Notes: a model not told the origin generated them from the letters alone. A stretch of 46,415 nt of DNA from Chara braunii (GCA_003427395.1 BFEA01000171.1:1922944-1969358), one strand, 5' to 3'; shown: positions 1 to 9,634, counted from the first letter of the stretch. Made by a program: numbers and translations.

Positions 1-154
1 TGACGGGTGCAGGAGGACTAAGCGGGGTGACGACTTCGTGGGTTGGTGCGTGATGACGGACTTTCCGCATCGGTGAGAGAGAGAGGAAGAGAGAGTTGAG
101 GTTGATGGACGCGGATTTGCAATTTTCTTTGTCTTGTCTCCCTCTTTGCTTTTG

Positions 155-162
155 TATATAAG
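155..162 (+). promoter_or_regulatory. LTR promoter TATA box (TATATAAG), 5' LTR
   Basis: TATATAAG is conserved at the equivalent place in the 3' LTR (10750-10757) and the solo LTR (16298-16305), in otherwise diverged surroundings. It is the likely Pol II TATA box for the retroelement transcript. The transcription start itself cannot be seen. Confidence 0.6.
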
Positions 163-825
163 TTTTGATCTCCGCTCAGGGCGACTCGCCCGTTTTCTTT
201 TGTTTGCGGAATCCTTGTCTCGGTTTCAGCCCACACTTGTTTTTGCGATTGATCTTGATCTCGTTTATTGTGTGTGTTTTGTCGAATGAATGGATGAATG
301 AATGTTATGTCTGTTGCTTTTCTTTTGTCTGGTCCTTGCCTTCACTCACCATTCTGGTACACCCATAAGCATAGTAGAGACCTTTTTACATAGCCGTCCC
401 TATTGCTTTCATTATTGCGTATCACTTTTGGTTCGCTATTGGCCTGATGTCACTGTAATGTCTAGTGTGTGATACCACCTTGCATGCTCGGGAGTGATTG
501 CTCACGGATCACTGAGTGATTAGATGATTGGGTAGTTGTATATGACACGTGGCGATCTTGCATAAGGAATTAGACGCTCATTTTTCCAGAAACAAGTGAA
601 TACCTCGCGCGGATACGTGTAAGCGCGATCTGACCTACGCAGCCTACACGTATCCACGCGTGCCGATTCGCGACCATTGACGAATCTGACACCTCTGGTA
701 TTGGACAAGCGGGAATTTTCCTTCCTTCACGCACCTAAACAGATAGGAATTCCCGATATCGCATCGAGAAAACCCCTTGCCCGTTAGATGCGTGTGAAAG
801 GCTTCCACTACCTCGCAATGACAAG

Positions 826-1308
826 ATGCCGAGCTCCTGGGACTCGAAGTACTTCGACCCTTGGGTGAGAGAATGTATTAGGCAAAGATACCCAGAATTC
901 CCCTGCCTAACCGATAATCGATTGTGCCCTACAGAGTTTCACTGTGCCGTAACCAGCGATCCGAGGTGCCCCGATTACCCAACTACGGATAACACGCAAT
1001 ACTTCATATTCCCCGGCTTCGTTGTTATCACTACCAATTTCCCTCCCTTCCGTCTCCTCCTCCCATATCTCCAACTCACAGTGGTTCCGTGGAATTCCAT
1101 CGCCCCGTATCGGCCCCGCACGCCTTGCGAAAATTGTTGGCGACGCGGCAACCGACGAGCTTCTGAAACTATAGGGCCTAACCAGAACGCGCGACGACAG
1201 ACCCCATGTGCCCGCACCCGAAGGTCCGACTCATCGGAATCACAACCATCCCGGGCGGGCCTTTCCCTGAACCGCCGCCACCAAAACAGACGGATCGGAC
1301 GGCCTTGA
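826..1308 (+). CDS. ORF inside the LTR, copy 1 (unknown function)
   Basis: This is a 160-codon ORF with an ATG start, inside the 5' LTR. Homologous ORFs start at the same point in the 3' LTR (11321) and the solo LTR (16919). The shared core reads PDYPTTDNTQYF, then PGFVVITTNFPP, then LTVVPWNSIAPY, and ends in a basic stretch with a CxxC pair (CENCWRR). I recognise no family. It lies downstream of the TATA box, so it would be near the 5' end of the transcript and ahead of gag. Most differences from the 3' LTR copy change the amino acid, which suggests recent neutral decay of this pair. It could be an extra protein of the element or an open frame kept by chance. Confidence 0.5.
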   Translation: MPSSWDSKYFDPWVRECIRQRYPEFPCLTDNRLCPTEFHCAVTSDPRCPDYPTTDNTQYFIFPGFVVITTNFPPFRLLLPYLQLTVVPWNSIAPYRPRTPCENCWRRGNRRASETIGPNQNARRQTPCARTRRSDSSESQPSRAGLSLNRRHQNRRIGRP

Positions 1309-1542
1309 ATGCACCACGCATGCCATCGGCCTTATGCTTCACGACCTCGACCGCCATCAGACCGGAAGTAACTCGCCCCCCCCTTAGCTTTATTGCATCT
1401 ATGTCCCTGAAACTTTGCCACAGGAGATCTCAGTTCCAACCTGGGACTCCACCCCCACTTTCCCAAAATCCTTGGCACACCCCTTCTCGCACTTCCAGGC
1501 CCACACCCCACTCCGATGAGGAAGTCGCGTCGGGCGTGAGGT

Positions 1543-1555
1543 TGGTATCGGAGCC
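1543..1555 (+). other. Primer-binding site, initiator tRNA-Met type
   Basis: TGGTATCGGAGCC differs at one base from the usual plant initiator-tRNA-Met site TGGTATCAGAGCC. It sits directly after the LTR, as minus-strand DNA priming requires. The same 12 bases TGGTATCGGAGC occur on the minus strand at 44758-44769, next to another LTR. Confidence 0.82.
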
Positions 1556-1687
1556 CGACACGTGGCGAGGTTCCGAGATTCATAGTTGGGCAATTTGGCT
1601 AATAGAGGACGACCTCGACCACGGAACGCGCATCGACGCGATCCCTTTGTCACTAGAAGCCAGTCTGCGGCTCGAAGGGTGGTCAAC

Positions 1688-2872
1688 ATGAATGCTAATC
1701 AGCAGAACCCCCAACAAAACCTGAATCCCCAGCAGAATCCTAATCAACCCGTACCACGAGCACGGGCTCGCATTATGCCACCCGATCTCTATCTATTCGA
1801 CCCTGCTCATCACCTCGCTGGAGCATGGCTAGCCACACTCCGGGCTCAGCAGTATGATGACAACGAGGCACAGGTGAATATCCCCGCACGTTTGGGAGGA
1901 GATGCCCATCACTGGTTTAGTACCTATATATGGGTCGATCTCCCAACATTCGAGCAAGATTTCTTGAATCGATTCGATTACATCCACCCGGAACAGGCTC
2001 TTTTTATGATCAAAGATCGAGTTCAAAACCCCCTCGAATTTGTCATCGAGTATCGAAACCGATTCTATAGGATGTTTGTGAAAACAGAATGAGGCAAGCG
2101 GGTAGGCAGAGATTTGTTCATCGATGAACTTCGCAGCCGAACGATTAGGGCGAAACTGCGAAAGTTCGCTGCGAGTTTCCTAGAAGGGGAGGACTATCCT
2201 AGGGAAGGAGACTCGTCCGGACTAGCGAGAGCTAAAGTTGAGTTGGCTGCACTGCAGAACAAATTTAAAAACATGGGGTTTGTGTCAGGCCCTATCACCT
2301 ATCTGGAACAGATTAGTCCCAAACGACCGGTCCCGAGTGTGATTACGAGCATGCCCGTGCCCGTGATTACAGCACCCCCGCCACCGATCGAAACCCCCGC
2401 ATGACCGAATGAGTCTTCTGCCCTATTAGAACTAACCAAGACATTGGTTACTCTGACTCAGAAAAGCAAAAAAAAACAGCGGGAACACAACGCTCGAATA
2501 GAGGCGATGATGAGGTCGATGCGACCAATAGCGGTGCGTGCCACCCCGATTCAACACGGATTAACTCTGGCACCCTCTCTTGCAGGGATCCCTGGCAATC
2601 TGAATGTCTGTTACACGTGTCACGAACCAGGGCATATAGCCCGAGATTGCCCTCATCGACCCCCTCAACAACGGGTCGGAGCCGCACCGGTAGCCACGGC
2701 CTCGATCGCCAACGGACCTGGACGAGTAGGGGCATTGATGGAAGAAATGGAAGGAGGCGGAAGCACATTAGCTACGATGGAGGAAGCCGCTGAACTAATC
2801 CCGTTGGATCAGTATGTAACGCTCGGCTACCCAGGGCTTGGGATGATTGGAACGATTAGACCCGCGCCATAA
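1688..2872 (+). pseudogene. gag: gag of element 1 (capsid and zinc-knuckle nucleocapsid)
   Basis: The frame starts at ATG 1688 and stays in one frame to 2872, broken by TGA at 2090 and 2402. Both stops sit where a CGA arginine codon would fit. The N-terminus is rich in Gln, Asn and Pro. Next comes a retrotransposon-gag capsid region (LYLFDPAHHLAGAWL, then FEQDFLNRFDYIHP, then a DELRSRT segment). After it comes a Lys-rich linker and one CCHC zinc knuckle, CYTCHEPGHIARDC, at about 2609-2650. The knuckle is complete (CX2CX4HX4C). Gag forms the cytoplasmic virus-like particle and packages the RNA. Gag and the protease region are separated by TAA at 2870 in the same frame, consistent with an originally fused or readthrough polyprotein. 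Confidence 0.9.
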
Positions 2873-2911
2873 CAAAGAGAAGTGGCAGAATGACGACCGT
2901 CTCCAGGAGAA

Positions 2912-3343
2912 ATGGAGTCGGGAGGACCCAGCTTCGTCATTGGGGAAATCGATGTTTTGAACATCGTTCGAGCCTTAGATCACCGGATTCCTCTTCCGAG
3001 TGGACATCTACTTTCGATATCGGAACAAGCTAATGAACGGATGCTACAACATTGCAAGGCGAATCGCGCCCGAACAGTGAACACGAAAGCAAAATGTCCA
3101 GCACAAGATGAAAAAGATGTCAGAGTTTCAGACCCAATACGGTTAGGATTGATCCAGAAGGATAATCACTTCCTACGGATTAAACTGATCCCATGGAAAT
3201 CTGCCGAATGCGATATCGAGATATGGGGAATCCCGTACAATCTCATTATCGATTCAGGAGTCGTTGTTCTGGCTATCTCGTTACGGGTAGTTGAAAGGGC
3301 AGGAAGGAAGAACGATCTAATCATGCTTACGAAAAAATATTAG
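2912..3343 (+). pseudogene. pol: Aspartic protease region of pol, element 1 (N-terminal part)
   Basis: This is a 143-codon stretch in the same frame as gag. Near residue 114 it carries the aspartyl protease active site, seen as LIIDSGVVVLAIS (D-S-G at 3251-3259), after a beta-strand-like run ECDIEIWGIPYN. Retroelement proteases form homodimers that cut the Gag-Pol polyprotein. The second half of the domain (GKVHALGDVVVLNVNTYEV, then LFGLPALVAL) lies downstream in a different frame, from about 3382. A frameshift near 3345-3380 therefore splits the protease, and this copy cannot be functional. Confidence 0.82.
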
Positions 3344-3381
3344 CTCGTTTCAACAGATGAGGAGAAGATTAAAACGGTGGG

Positions 3382-4908
3382 ATGACCAATGTTGCTTTTC
3401 GATTAGGGAAGGTACATGCTTTGGGAGATGTCGTAGTCTTAAACGTAAACACGTACGAAGTCCTTTTCGGTCTTCCCGCTCTTGTGGCCCTACGAGCCCA
3501 TCTCGATTTCGAGAGGCGATCGACTGTTCTCCGAAATACAGGAGGAAACCCTTATGTTGTACCGATGAGATTGACCCTTCGTACAACCACTACCGTGACT
3601 CCGCGAGTTTCTCCCATAATGGCAGGAACTCTCCGCGTGATCACCTGGGATAATTCTGCAGACAACGGGCAACCGTCAAAGGACACGGACAACAGTGACG
3701 AGGACGATCTAGTGATCCTGGAAATGGCACAGCAACGTATCCATTACCCGGTGCAACGAGCAAATGCAACGTCGCTAAGCCTGACCGATCAGGGTCTACA
3801 GAGAACGCAAGCCATGATTATGGGTGAACCCCTTGTGCAGATTTTGAGGATGGTCGATTCTTTGGAACCCCCTCGAACCCTATACGAAGGTATCTCCCCT
3901 CTACTTGCACGATATAACGACAAAAGAAACTATTGCGACATCACGAGTCTTCCACGATCTCTTTTGTCACCTGCAAAGGAGATCATACGACTGATACGCT
4001 TGGGAGCGGAGACCAATTCTTTGGAGCCCCTTGAGCGCCTCGAAACTGGACTCGGAATTAAAATGGCAACGAAACTTGTACCTTGGCAGGACATTCGAGA
4101 CGGAATTACACCGGAAGAACACGTGGCCATTCGAGAACATGATGCACAGATGATGGTCACGGTATTCTCCTGGCAGTTGGACAATTCGTTTATTTCCGCG
4201 CCCCCGCCCGAAAACACTAAGTGGGTAAGTACGAAACACATCGATGCACGGATATGGAATGAGTTGTATGAGTTGCACGTGCCGCAATACGTACCTGATG
4301 AAATCCACCATTTAATCGCGGAAATTCTAAAAGAATACAAAGGAGCGATTAGTCTGACGGACACAGACATTGGACTGTCGTTAGTCATACATCACGAGAT
4401 TCAAACTGGAAACCATCCCCCGATTCACTGTAATCCCTACAGATACTCCCTGGCAGAACGAAAAACGACCCTCGAGCGGATTCGAGAATTCGAAGCTAAT
4501 GGTTGGATCGAACCCGCCCCTGGGCCATGGTCGTTCCCGGTAGTATTAGTGCCAAAAAAGAACGGATCGATTCACATATGCATTGATTATTGCAAGTTGA
4601 ATGACATCACAGTTAAAGATGTGTACCCCCTTCCCAGGATTGATGATTTGCTGGATGTGATTGGTTATGCTAATTATTTTAGTAAATTTGATATTCATCA
4701 CGGCTTCCATCACATTCTGGTTGAGGAAGATCGACCGAAAACGGCCTTTGTATTCTTTGAAGGCACGTGGCAGTGGGTTCGATGTCCGATGGGGATTTGC
4801 AACGCGCCTGCCACGTTTCAACGGGCTATGAACGTGACATTCCAGAACTTTGTCAACAAGATGCGGAGTTTTTCCTCTCGGAAATCTCGTTCTTGGGTTA
4901 CGTGGTGA
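3382..4908 (+). pseudogene. pol: Protease C-terminus and reverse transcriptase of element 1, YxDD region deleted
   Basis: A 508-codon open frame. The first ~60 residues finish the protease, and a linker follows. RT begins near residue 350 (HHEIQTGNHPPIHCNPYRY, then WIEPAPGPWSFPVVLVPKK). Motif A is present as YFSKFDIHHGFHH, with the catalytic Asp at 4690-4692. The next conserved block is present as CPMGICNAPATFQRAM. The frame then runs NFVNKM and leaves homology. The sequence resumes about 4860 in another frame with the post-catalytic segment EFFLSEISFLGYVVTRGG. The stretch that should hold the YxDD catalytic pair is missing, so this RT is dead. The internal deletion also causes the frame change. 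Confidence 0.92.
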
Positions 4909-5675
4909 CACGTGGAGGACTGCGACCAAATTCAAGGAAAGTCGCGGCGGTGAAAGATGCTCCTGTCCCCACGCCAGTGACGTAGGTTCGAGCTTTCCGG
5001 GGACTGGCATCGTACTACCGTCGCTTTATCAAAGGCTTCACTGCGATTGCGCGACCTCTGACGAATCTGATGCGAAAGGACCAGCCCCTCAGTATGGACG
5101 CAGAGTGCGAACAGGCCTTCGCCACCCTCAAAGGCGCTTTGGCGGCGACACCTATTTTGATCCAGCCTTACCCTACGAAGCAGTTCATTCTCATCACGGA
5201 CTGGCAGCTAGAGGCGATTTTCGCTATTCTAGCGCAGAAGGGGAACGACGGTTGAGAGCATGTCATCGAGTACGCGTCTCGTACGGTGCCTGACGAACAA
5301 AGGAATGACGCAGCCCCACAAGGTGAATGCTATGCTGTAGTCTGGGGAGTTCAGCATTTCCATCCGTACTTGTAGGGACAAAAGTTCCTTGTAACCGATC
5401 ACGAGCCATTATTGGCTCTCAAAAAGCTTACTAATTATACGAGTATGATTGGATGGTGGGCTGTGCGCCTACAGGAATACGATTTCGACATCATCCACCA
5501 AAAGACAGAGAGGCACGGCAACGCGGACGGGTTGACATGTCTGCATCGCCCCGCTAAGGTACCAAAGGACGAAGAAATCATTATGTGGAAGGAACCGGAG
5601 TCAACGAACGGACTCAAGTACGGACAAGTGACAGTCCTTCCACGTGGCAAGAAGCAAACAATTGGCAATGGGTGA
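4857..5675 (+). pseudogene. pol: RT thumb/connection and RNase H of element 1
   Basis: One frame, interrupted by TAG at 4983, TGA at 5253 and TAG near 5376. It starts with the RT segment EFFLSEISFLGYVV, continues with the conserved FRGLASYYRRFIKGF connection, and then enters RNase H. Four acidic positions expected for RNase H are visible in order: Asp in ILITDWQLEA, Glu in QGECYAVVWG, Asp in FLVTDHEPL, and Asp in HGNADGL. RNase H removes the RNA strand during cDNA synthesis. The stops make the copy inactive even though the acidic residues survive. Confidence 0.88.
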
Positions 5676-7407
5676 CGGAGGCAATCCTACAATTCCTCTC
5701 TCTCCCCTCTCATCTTCATCTTTTCTCTCCTTACCCGACAAATTTTGTTATTTTTGTGAAGCGATCTCGCGCGTCTACTCGATCTCAATGCGTCCTAGTG
5801 GGGAAGGGTATGAAAAATGGATAGATTGTCGACAGAGTGTCGCACGAGCCCATGGTTCGTGCATCCAGTACAGAAATGGAGATAAACCTTGGTTATGTCC
5901 CCTGTGTCGGACTGATAAGATCCCGACTGAAGCTCGATTTCTTGACGCCATGTCAGAAGGGTTGGAAAAGACCCGGAAGTTTAGAAGGGCCGAGGTATGG
6001 ACGGACATCGCTCTAATTGCCACCTTGGTAGGAAACCCCCTCCAGGACTTCACTAAGGAAGACAGGAGGAGGGCCAATGAAAGAGCTCGGGATTATCGTT
6101 GGAACGAGGGCCGGTTAGAAAAATGGAAGACGGATGGTAGCGGGATTTGGATGGTAGTGCCGCACCCGTTCATGAGGTATGACTGGGTTAAGACGGCGCA
6201 TGAGGAAACGGCAGCCCATTTTGCCGTACGGATCACGGAAGCGGCAATAGACAAGAACGAATGGTATTGGTCCAATATTCGCGATGATGTGAAATTCATC
6301 GTCGCAAATTGCCAGGTCTGTGCTGCTGACAAGGCGCCAATCCAGCCGCCAAGATCAATAGTACCGACGGTAGTCGAACGACTGTTTCAGAGGGTTAGCA
6401 TGAATATTACCGATATTGTGGTGCCCCCTGGACCTAATAGCTGCGAGTATTCAATCCTATTGGTATTCGTAGACCATTTCTCGAAATGGATCGAGGCATA
6501 TCCGTGTCGTACGCGACAAGCAGCTGAAATTGCGCGATACGTCAACCGATTTCTAGGGATGCATCAGGACACAGAGGAAATCATGACAGACAACGGGGTA
6601 GAATTCCGAGGGGAAGTTTTAAGAAATCTGGTCGTACATGGTGTCACTATACGGAACACTGCACCTCACATGTCGCAATCTAATGGCCTAGTGGAAAACG
6701 CAAATCGAGTGATAAAGACAGCGCTGCGACGAAGCATCGCGGCATGGGATCCGAGGCCCTGGCCCGATATCGTAGATCACATCCTAGCGGTCCATCGGGG
6801 AACGCCTCACGAATTGACGGGCCTTAGCCCCTTCCAATTACGAACCAATAGCGTAGCTTGTGTCTCGATACCGAGCCTCCCCGACGAATCTTCATTGAAC
6901 CGACGGCCCACAAGGGCCACGGTTCGGGACAAGGCCAAGCGGCACATGGAGTTGATGGAGCGGTCCCTTCCCCGATTAGCCCGAAAACGCCAGAAAATGA
7001 CTGAGCTGGGCCACGACCGACAGGTCCGTAGTTACAAGGCCCGAAATGGGAACGCAGGACCACGGCCCCAGTATAAATTAGGGGACCTGGTGCAGGTGAG
7101 GAAATGTGCTCGTCAAGGGAAGATAGCGCCACGATTCTTCGGGCGATTTCTTGTGATCGAACTCGGCCCGAACGGAGTGAACACCGCGCGCCTCATGCCA
7201 GAGGTCTCGGGAAGCCGTCGGCTCGACCGATCGTTCGCCACGTGTCCTATCTACGTCCTCTCCCTTTCTCTCCATCTCCAGTTGTGTCTGCTTCCTCCTT
7301 CGCTACAGAAGAGGAAGACGACTCCCTATCGCTTTCATCCCCTCCTGCATCTATCGATCCTTCTCATACCCCGTCCCCATCGCCATGGCCATGAGTTTTC
7401 TCACTGA
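5644..7407 (+). pseudogene. pol: PHD-like finger plus integrase of element 1
   Basis: A 587-codon open frame, overlapping the RNase H frame. Residues 35-88 form a PHD-like finger with Cys 35, 38 and 62, then Ser 65, His 70, Cys 73, 85 and 88, and the typical Trp two residues before the last pair (PWLCPLC). The integrase follows. Its HHCC zinc domain is at residues 186-226 (HEETAAHF, then CQVC). The catalytic core shows TDNGVEF (Asp 316) and NGLVEN (Glu 351), with 34 residues between them, one fewer than DD35E. The first catalytic Asp, expected after the Met of RVSMNITDIV, reads as Asn 254, unless Asp 257 serves. A GPY/F-like module (KIAPRFFGRFLVIELG) comes near residue 505. The last ~60 residues look non-integrase. 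Integrase would insert cDNA in the nucleus. Confidence 0.9.
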
Positions 7408-7882
7408 GCGGGCTCTAAGCGATCACATGCTGGCGCCACGTGGCGACATCTCGACGATTCGGCAAGTTCATCAGAATCATCACCTGCGATTCAGTCCAGA
7501 TCTTCTACGGCTCGCGCAGTTCTTCGGCACTACCGGGGTATACGCGACGACGGAGTTTCGATTCACGGGCTATCGTCAAGCGATCGTGTTGGTAGAGGCG
7601 ACGACGGTTCGACGGTTGTCAACACCAGGAGTTAGCCATGTGTCCACCGTCGTCATCTTCAGCGGTGACATTAACGCGATCAGCCCTCTGCGACACACGG
7701 CCATCCGGACGCCGCTAAGGGAGTGGGGTCAACAGCTGGCAGCAGAGTGGAATCAGTGGCTTACGCGCCGCGGCGATAATCTTGTCCCCACGGACGACAT
7801 CGAAGTCGGAGGGCTCCGAACGTCTCGACACGAGCCGGCGGTGGTGCTTCCTGAGCTCGTCCCTTTTCAGCGTCCTGAATGA
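7385..7882 (+). CDS. Accessory ORF after pol, element 1 (unknown)
   Basis: A 165-codon ORF with ATG start that overlaps the end of the integrase frame and lies between pol and the 3' LTR. The protein looks genuine: LAQFFGTTGVYATTEFRF, GYRQAIVLVEATTVRR, VVIFSGDINAISPLRHTAI and EWGQQLAAEWNQWLTRRG give regular alternation of strands and helices. I recognise no family. The stop at 7880 is probably internal, because the same frame becomes protein-like again at about 7990. Position after integrase is where some gypsy elements carry extra ORFs, so an element-encoded accessory protein is the likeliest reading. Confidence 0.55.
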   Translation: MAMSFLTERALSDHMLAPRGDISTIRQVHQNHHLRFSPDLLRLAQFFGTTGVYATTEFRFTGYRQAIVLVEATTVRRLSTPGVSHVSTVVIFSGDINAISPLRHTAIRTPLREWGQQLAAEWNQWLTRRGDNLVPTDDIEVGGLRTSRHEPAVVLPELVPFQRPE

Positions 7883-8802
7883 ACCGATCCCAGCTCTCTA
7901 CCCTCTCTCTTCCCTACTTTCTGGCAGTCTAACCTTTGCCCCCGTTTCTCCTTTCGTCTGGAGTCCCTCTCCATTCCCCTTCTCGATCGAAGACAGTGGG
8001 AACGATGGTGCGAACACTTCGTCGATTTTTCTGTGTGTCTGGTCGGAGTGCAGCTGACGTGGACGAGGGACATAAAGCATCGTGCCTGGGTCGCATATGT
8101 GGAACTGTTGATCATCCAAGCTTGGAGGACGAAGGTGGAAGGAGACCTCCTCAGATTTCTATTCGGATCGATGCAGCCCCCTCGCGCAGCTGGTCGACGA
8201 TCTCCCTCTCGATATTGTTTCACAGTGTGACGAGAGTCCGGTCCCGCATATCCTTTCACGTACGCTGACACCCTACCTGCAGTGGTCGGCTTGCCTCGAG
8301 GAGCTAGCAGGTAACAACAACCCGCCGTCGCAGCGACAATACCTGGACCCCCGAGGGATAATCCACCTCTCCTTCTTTCAGCCTCGAACGGCCTCCGAAG
8401 ACGAAGTGATAACACTAGAGGAGGAGGAGGAAGAGGACAAAGAGGGAGGCGACGAGGAAGAAGAAGAGGAAACCCCGGAGGAAGGAAGTTACAACGAGCA
8501 CAATGAAGGAGAGCATAGCTACGAGGAGGAACTCCGAGGAAGAAGAGTATCAATCAGAGGAAGAGGAGGAATTTGAGTGGGAGATGTTGGGAGAAGAGGC
8601 GGATCGCACAGAGCCACACGAGGAAGATCCTGAGGCGGCGCGAAGAAAAGAAGAAATCGCAGCAGGGAAGCAGCTGCTGGAGTTCGCGAGTGAAGTGGAC
8701 CTGCCGATCCCGAACGACCCAGCCAAGGATCCCGAGCCACCCAAGGGCGACGATGGGGACCTTGCTGCCGAGACTTCGAGCGCACCGGCCAGACGGCGAT
8801 GA
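7883..8802 (+). pseudogene. Broken continuation of the accessory ORF with long acidic tract
   Basis: Three overlapping open frames look like one decayed protein. Frame 2 to 8230 contains WCEHFVDFSVCLVGVQLTW and AYVELLIIQAW. Frame 3 from about 8193 to 8575 contains VDDLPLDIVSQCDESP and GIIHLSFFQPRTASEDE, then a run of Glu, Asp and Gly. Frame 1 from about 8503 to 8802 continues the Glu-rich run (NSEEEEYQSEEEEEFEWEM) and ends QLLEFASEVDLPIPNDP. Small indels in the GAG/GAA-rich tract easily explain the frame changes. The intact product, with 7385-7882, would be roughly 470 residues with an acidic C-terminal half. Function unknown. Confidence 0.45.
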
Positions 8803-8857
8803 AGCCGATCCCCCTCCCCCTCCACCTCAGCCCGTCCACCAGTTCGAGCTCGTACCA

Positions 8858-9385
8858 ATGCGGGGCATCGGGCTTCGTCCCCGGTCCTTATCCCGTCGTC
8901 CCCTTGACCACCTCACCCTCCGCCTAATCACTACCCGCATCACCTTCCCCTGCAATCCCTTCCCAATCGACACCTTCCACTTCTTCTACGCCACCCGTCT
9001 TGCTGTCACGGTTCATCCCCATCCTTCTACCCGGTGTGCCACCCCTGTCTTCTGTCTCCACGCCCTTCTCTTCAGTGCCACGTGGCGAGGCCACAACATC
9101 GTCGAGGTTTACTGCATGATCACGGGGGCTATCCCCGCATGCGAAAACCACGATCACTTCCGCACGGCGCTTTTCCGAACTTTCACCACCCTTTACCCCG
9201 ACTACCTCGCCTCCCTCCCTCATAGTGGTAATCGATTCCCTCGCTTCCACCGGATCATCCAATATCAGGAGCTTCCGGAGACAGTCGCGGGATTAGAACG
9301 CTTCCTGCCCCCACTCCCTTCTAGCCCACCCCCTCGCCATGCTCCCATGTATCGTCTTCCCTTTCCCCTTCTCTTAGGTCATTGA
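8858..9385 (+). CDS. Second accessory ORF before the 3' LTR of element 1 (unknown)
   Basis: A 175-codon ORF starting at ATG 8858. The frame is open further upstream into a Pro-rich stretch. The middle is protein-like: PIDTFHFFYATRLAVTV, NIVEVYCMITGAIPACEN and HFRTALFRTFTTLYPDYLA. The DNA is C-rich, which opens several frames at once, so I prefer this one only because its composition is the most ordinary. No family recognised. It may be a separate protein or the C-terminal part of the preceding accessory ORF. Confidence 0.4.
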   Translation: MRGIGLRPRSLSRRPLDHLTLRLITTRITFPCNPFPIDTFHFFYATRLAVTVHPHPSTRCATPVFCLHALLFSATWRGHNIVEVYCMITGAIPACENHDHFRTALFRTFTTLYPDYLASLPHSGNRFPRFHRIIQYQELPETVAGLERFLPPLPSSPPPRHAPMYRLPFPLLLGH

Positions 9386-9634
9386 TGTATGGTTGATTGG
9401 CACGTGCCACGACGATGGCACGCACGATCCCCCCCTCGGACTGAAGAGAGCCCATCCTGAGGAGATTGTAGGATAGAGCCACATGTGTCACCCTGGATAA
9501 TATCCACACTCTTATCGAACGGTAAGTGGCAATAACGAAAGCTCCACGTGATAATCGATTAGAGAGATCGACACGTGTCATAATTCAAGCAAGCAGGAGC
9601 TTGCTTATGATTAGAACCCCCTGGGCGTCACATA
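9386..9634 (+). other. 3' untranslated segment of element 1 before the 3' LTR
   Basis: No ORF here. It holds a clean hairpin: AAGCAAGC at 9587-9594, loop AGGA, GCTTGCTT at 9599-9606. A polypurine tract, expected directly before a 3' LTR, is not apparent. The last bases are GGGCGTCACATA. Confidence 0.5.

Larger units (their letters stand above)
1..1542 (+). repeat. 5' LTR of element 1, right part only
   Basis: This stretch is a close direct repeat of 10596-12040. It includes a TATA box and an ORF. The 3' LTR and the solo LTR both end in GGGCGTCACA, but this copy reads GAGGTTGG and then goes straight into TATCGGAGC of the primer-binding site. The terminal CGTCACA is therefore missing, most simply through a small deletion between two TGG triplets. 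Compared with the 3' LTR it retains 99 extra bases (436-534) that are also represented in the solo LTR. Confidence 0.92.

Noticed and set aside
541-555. ACACGTGGC as an ABA-responsive G-box in the LTR
   Set aside because: CACGTGGC words occur many times across element 1, including coding parts, and this one lies downstream of the TATA box. No basis to call it a working site.
3930-4388. 152-codon minus-strand ORF over pol of element 1
   Set aside because: Shadow of the RT frame on the other strand.
7867-8858. Long minus-strand ORFs (228 and about 100 codons) over the accessory region
   Set aside because: Pro/Ser/Leu-rich complements of the Glu-rich plus-strand tract. The plus-strand frames look more like protein.
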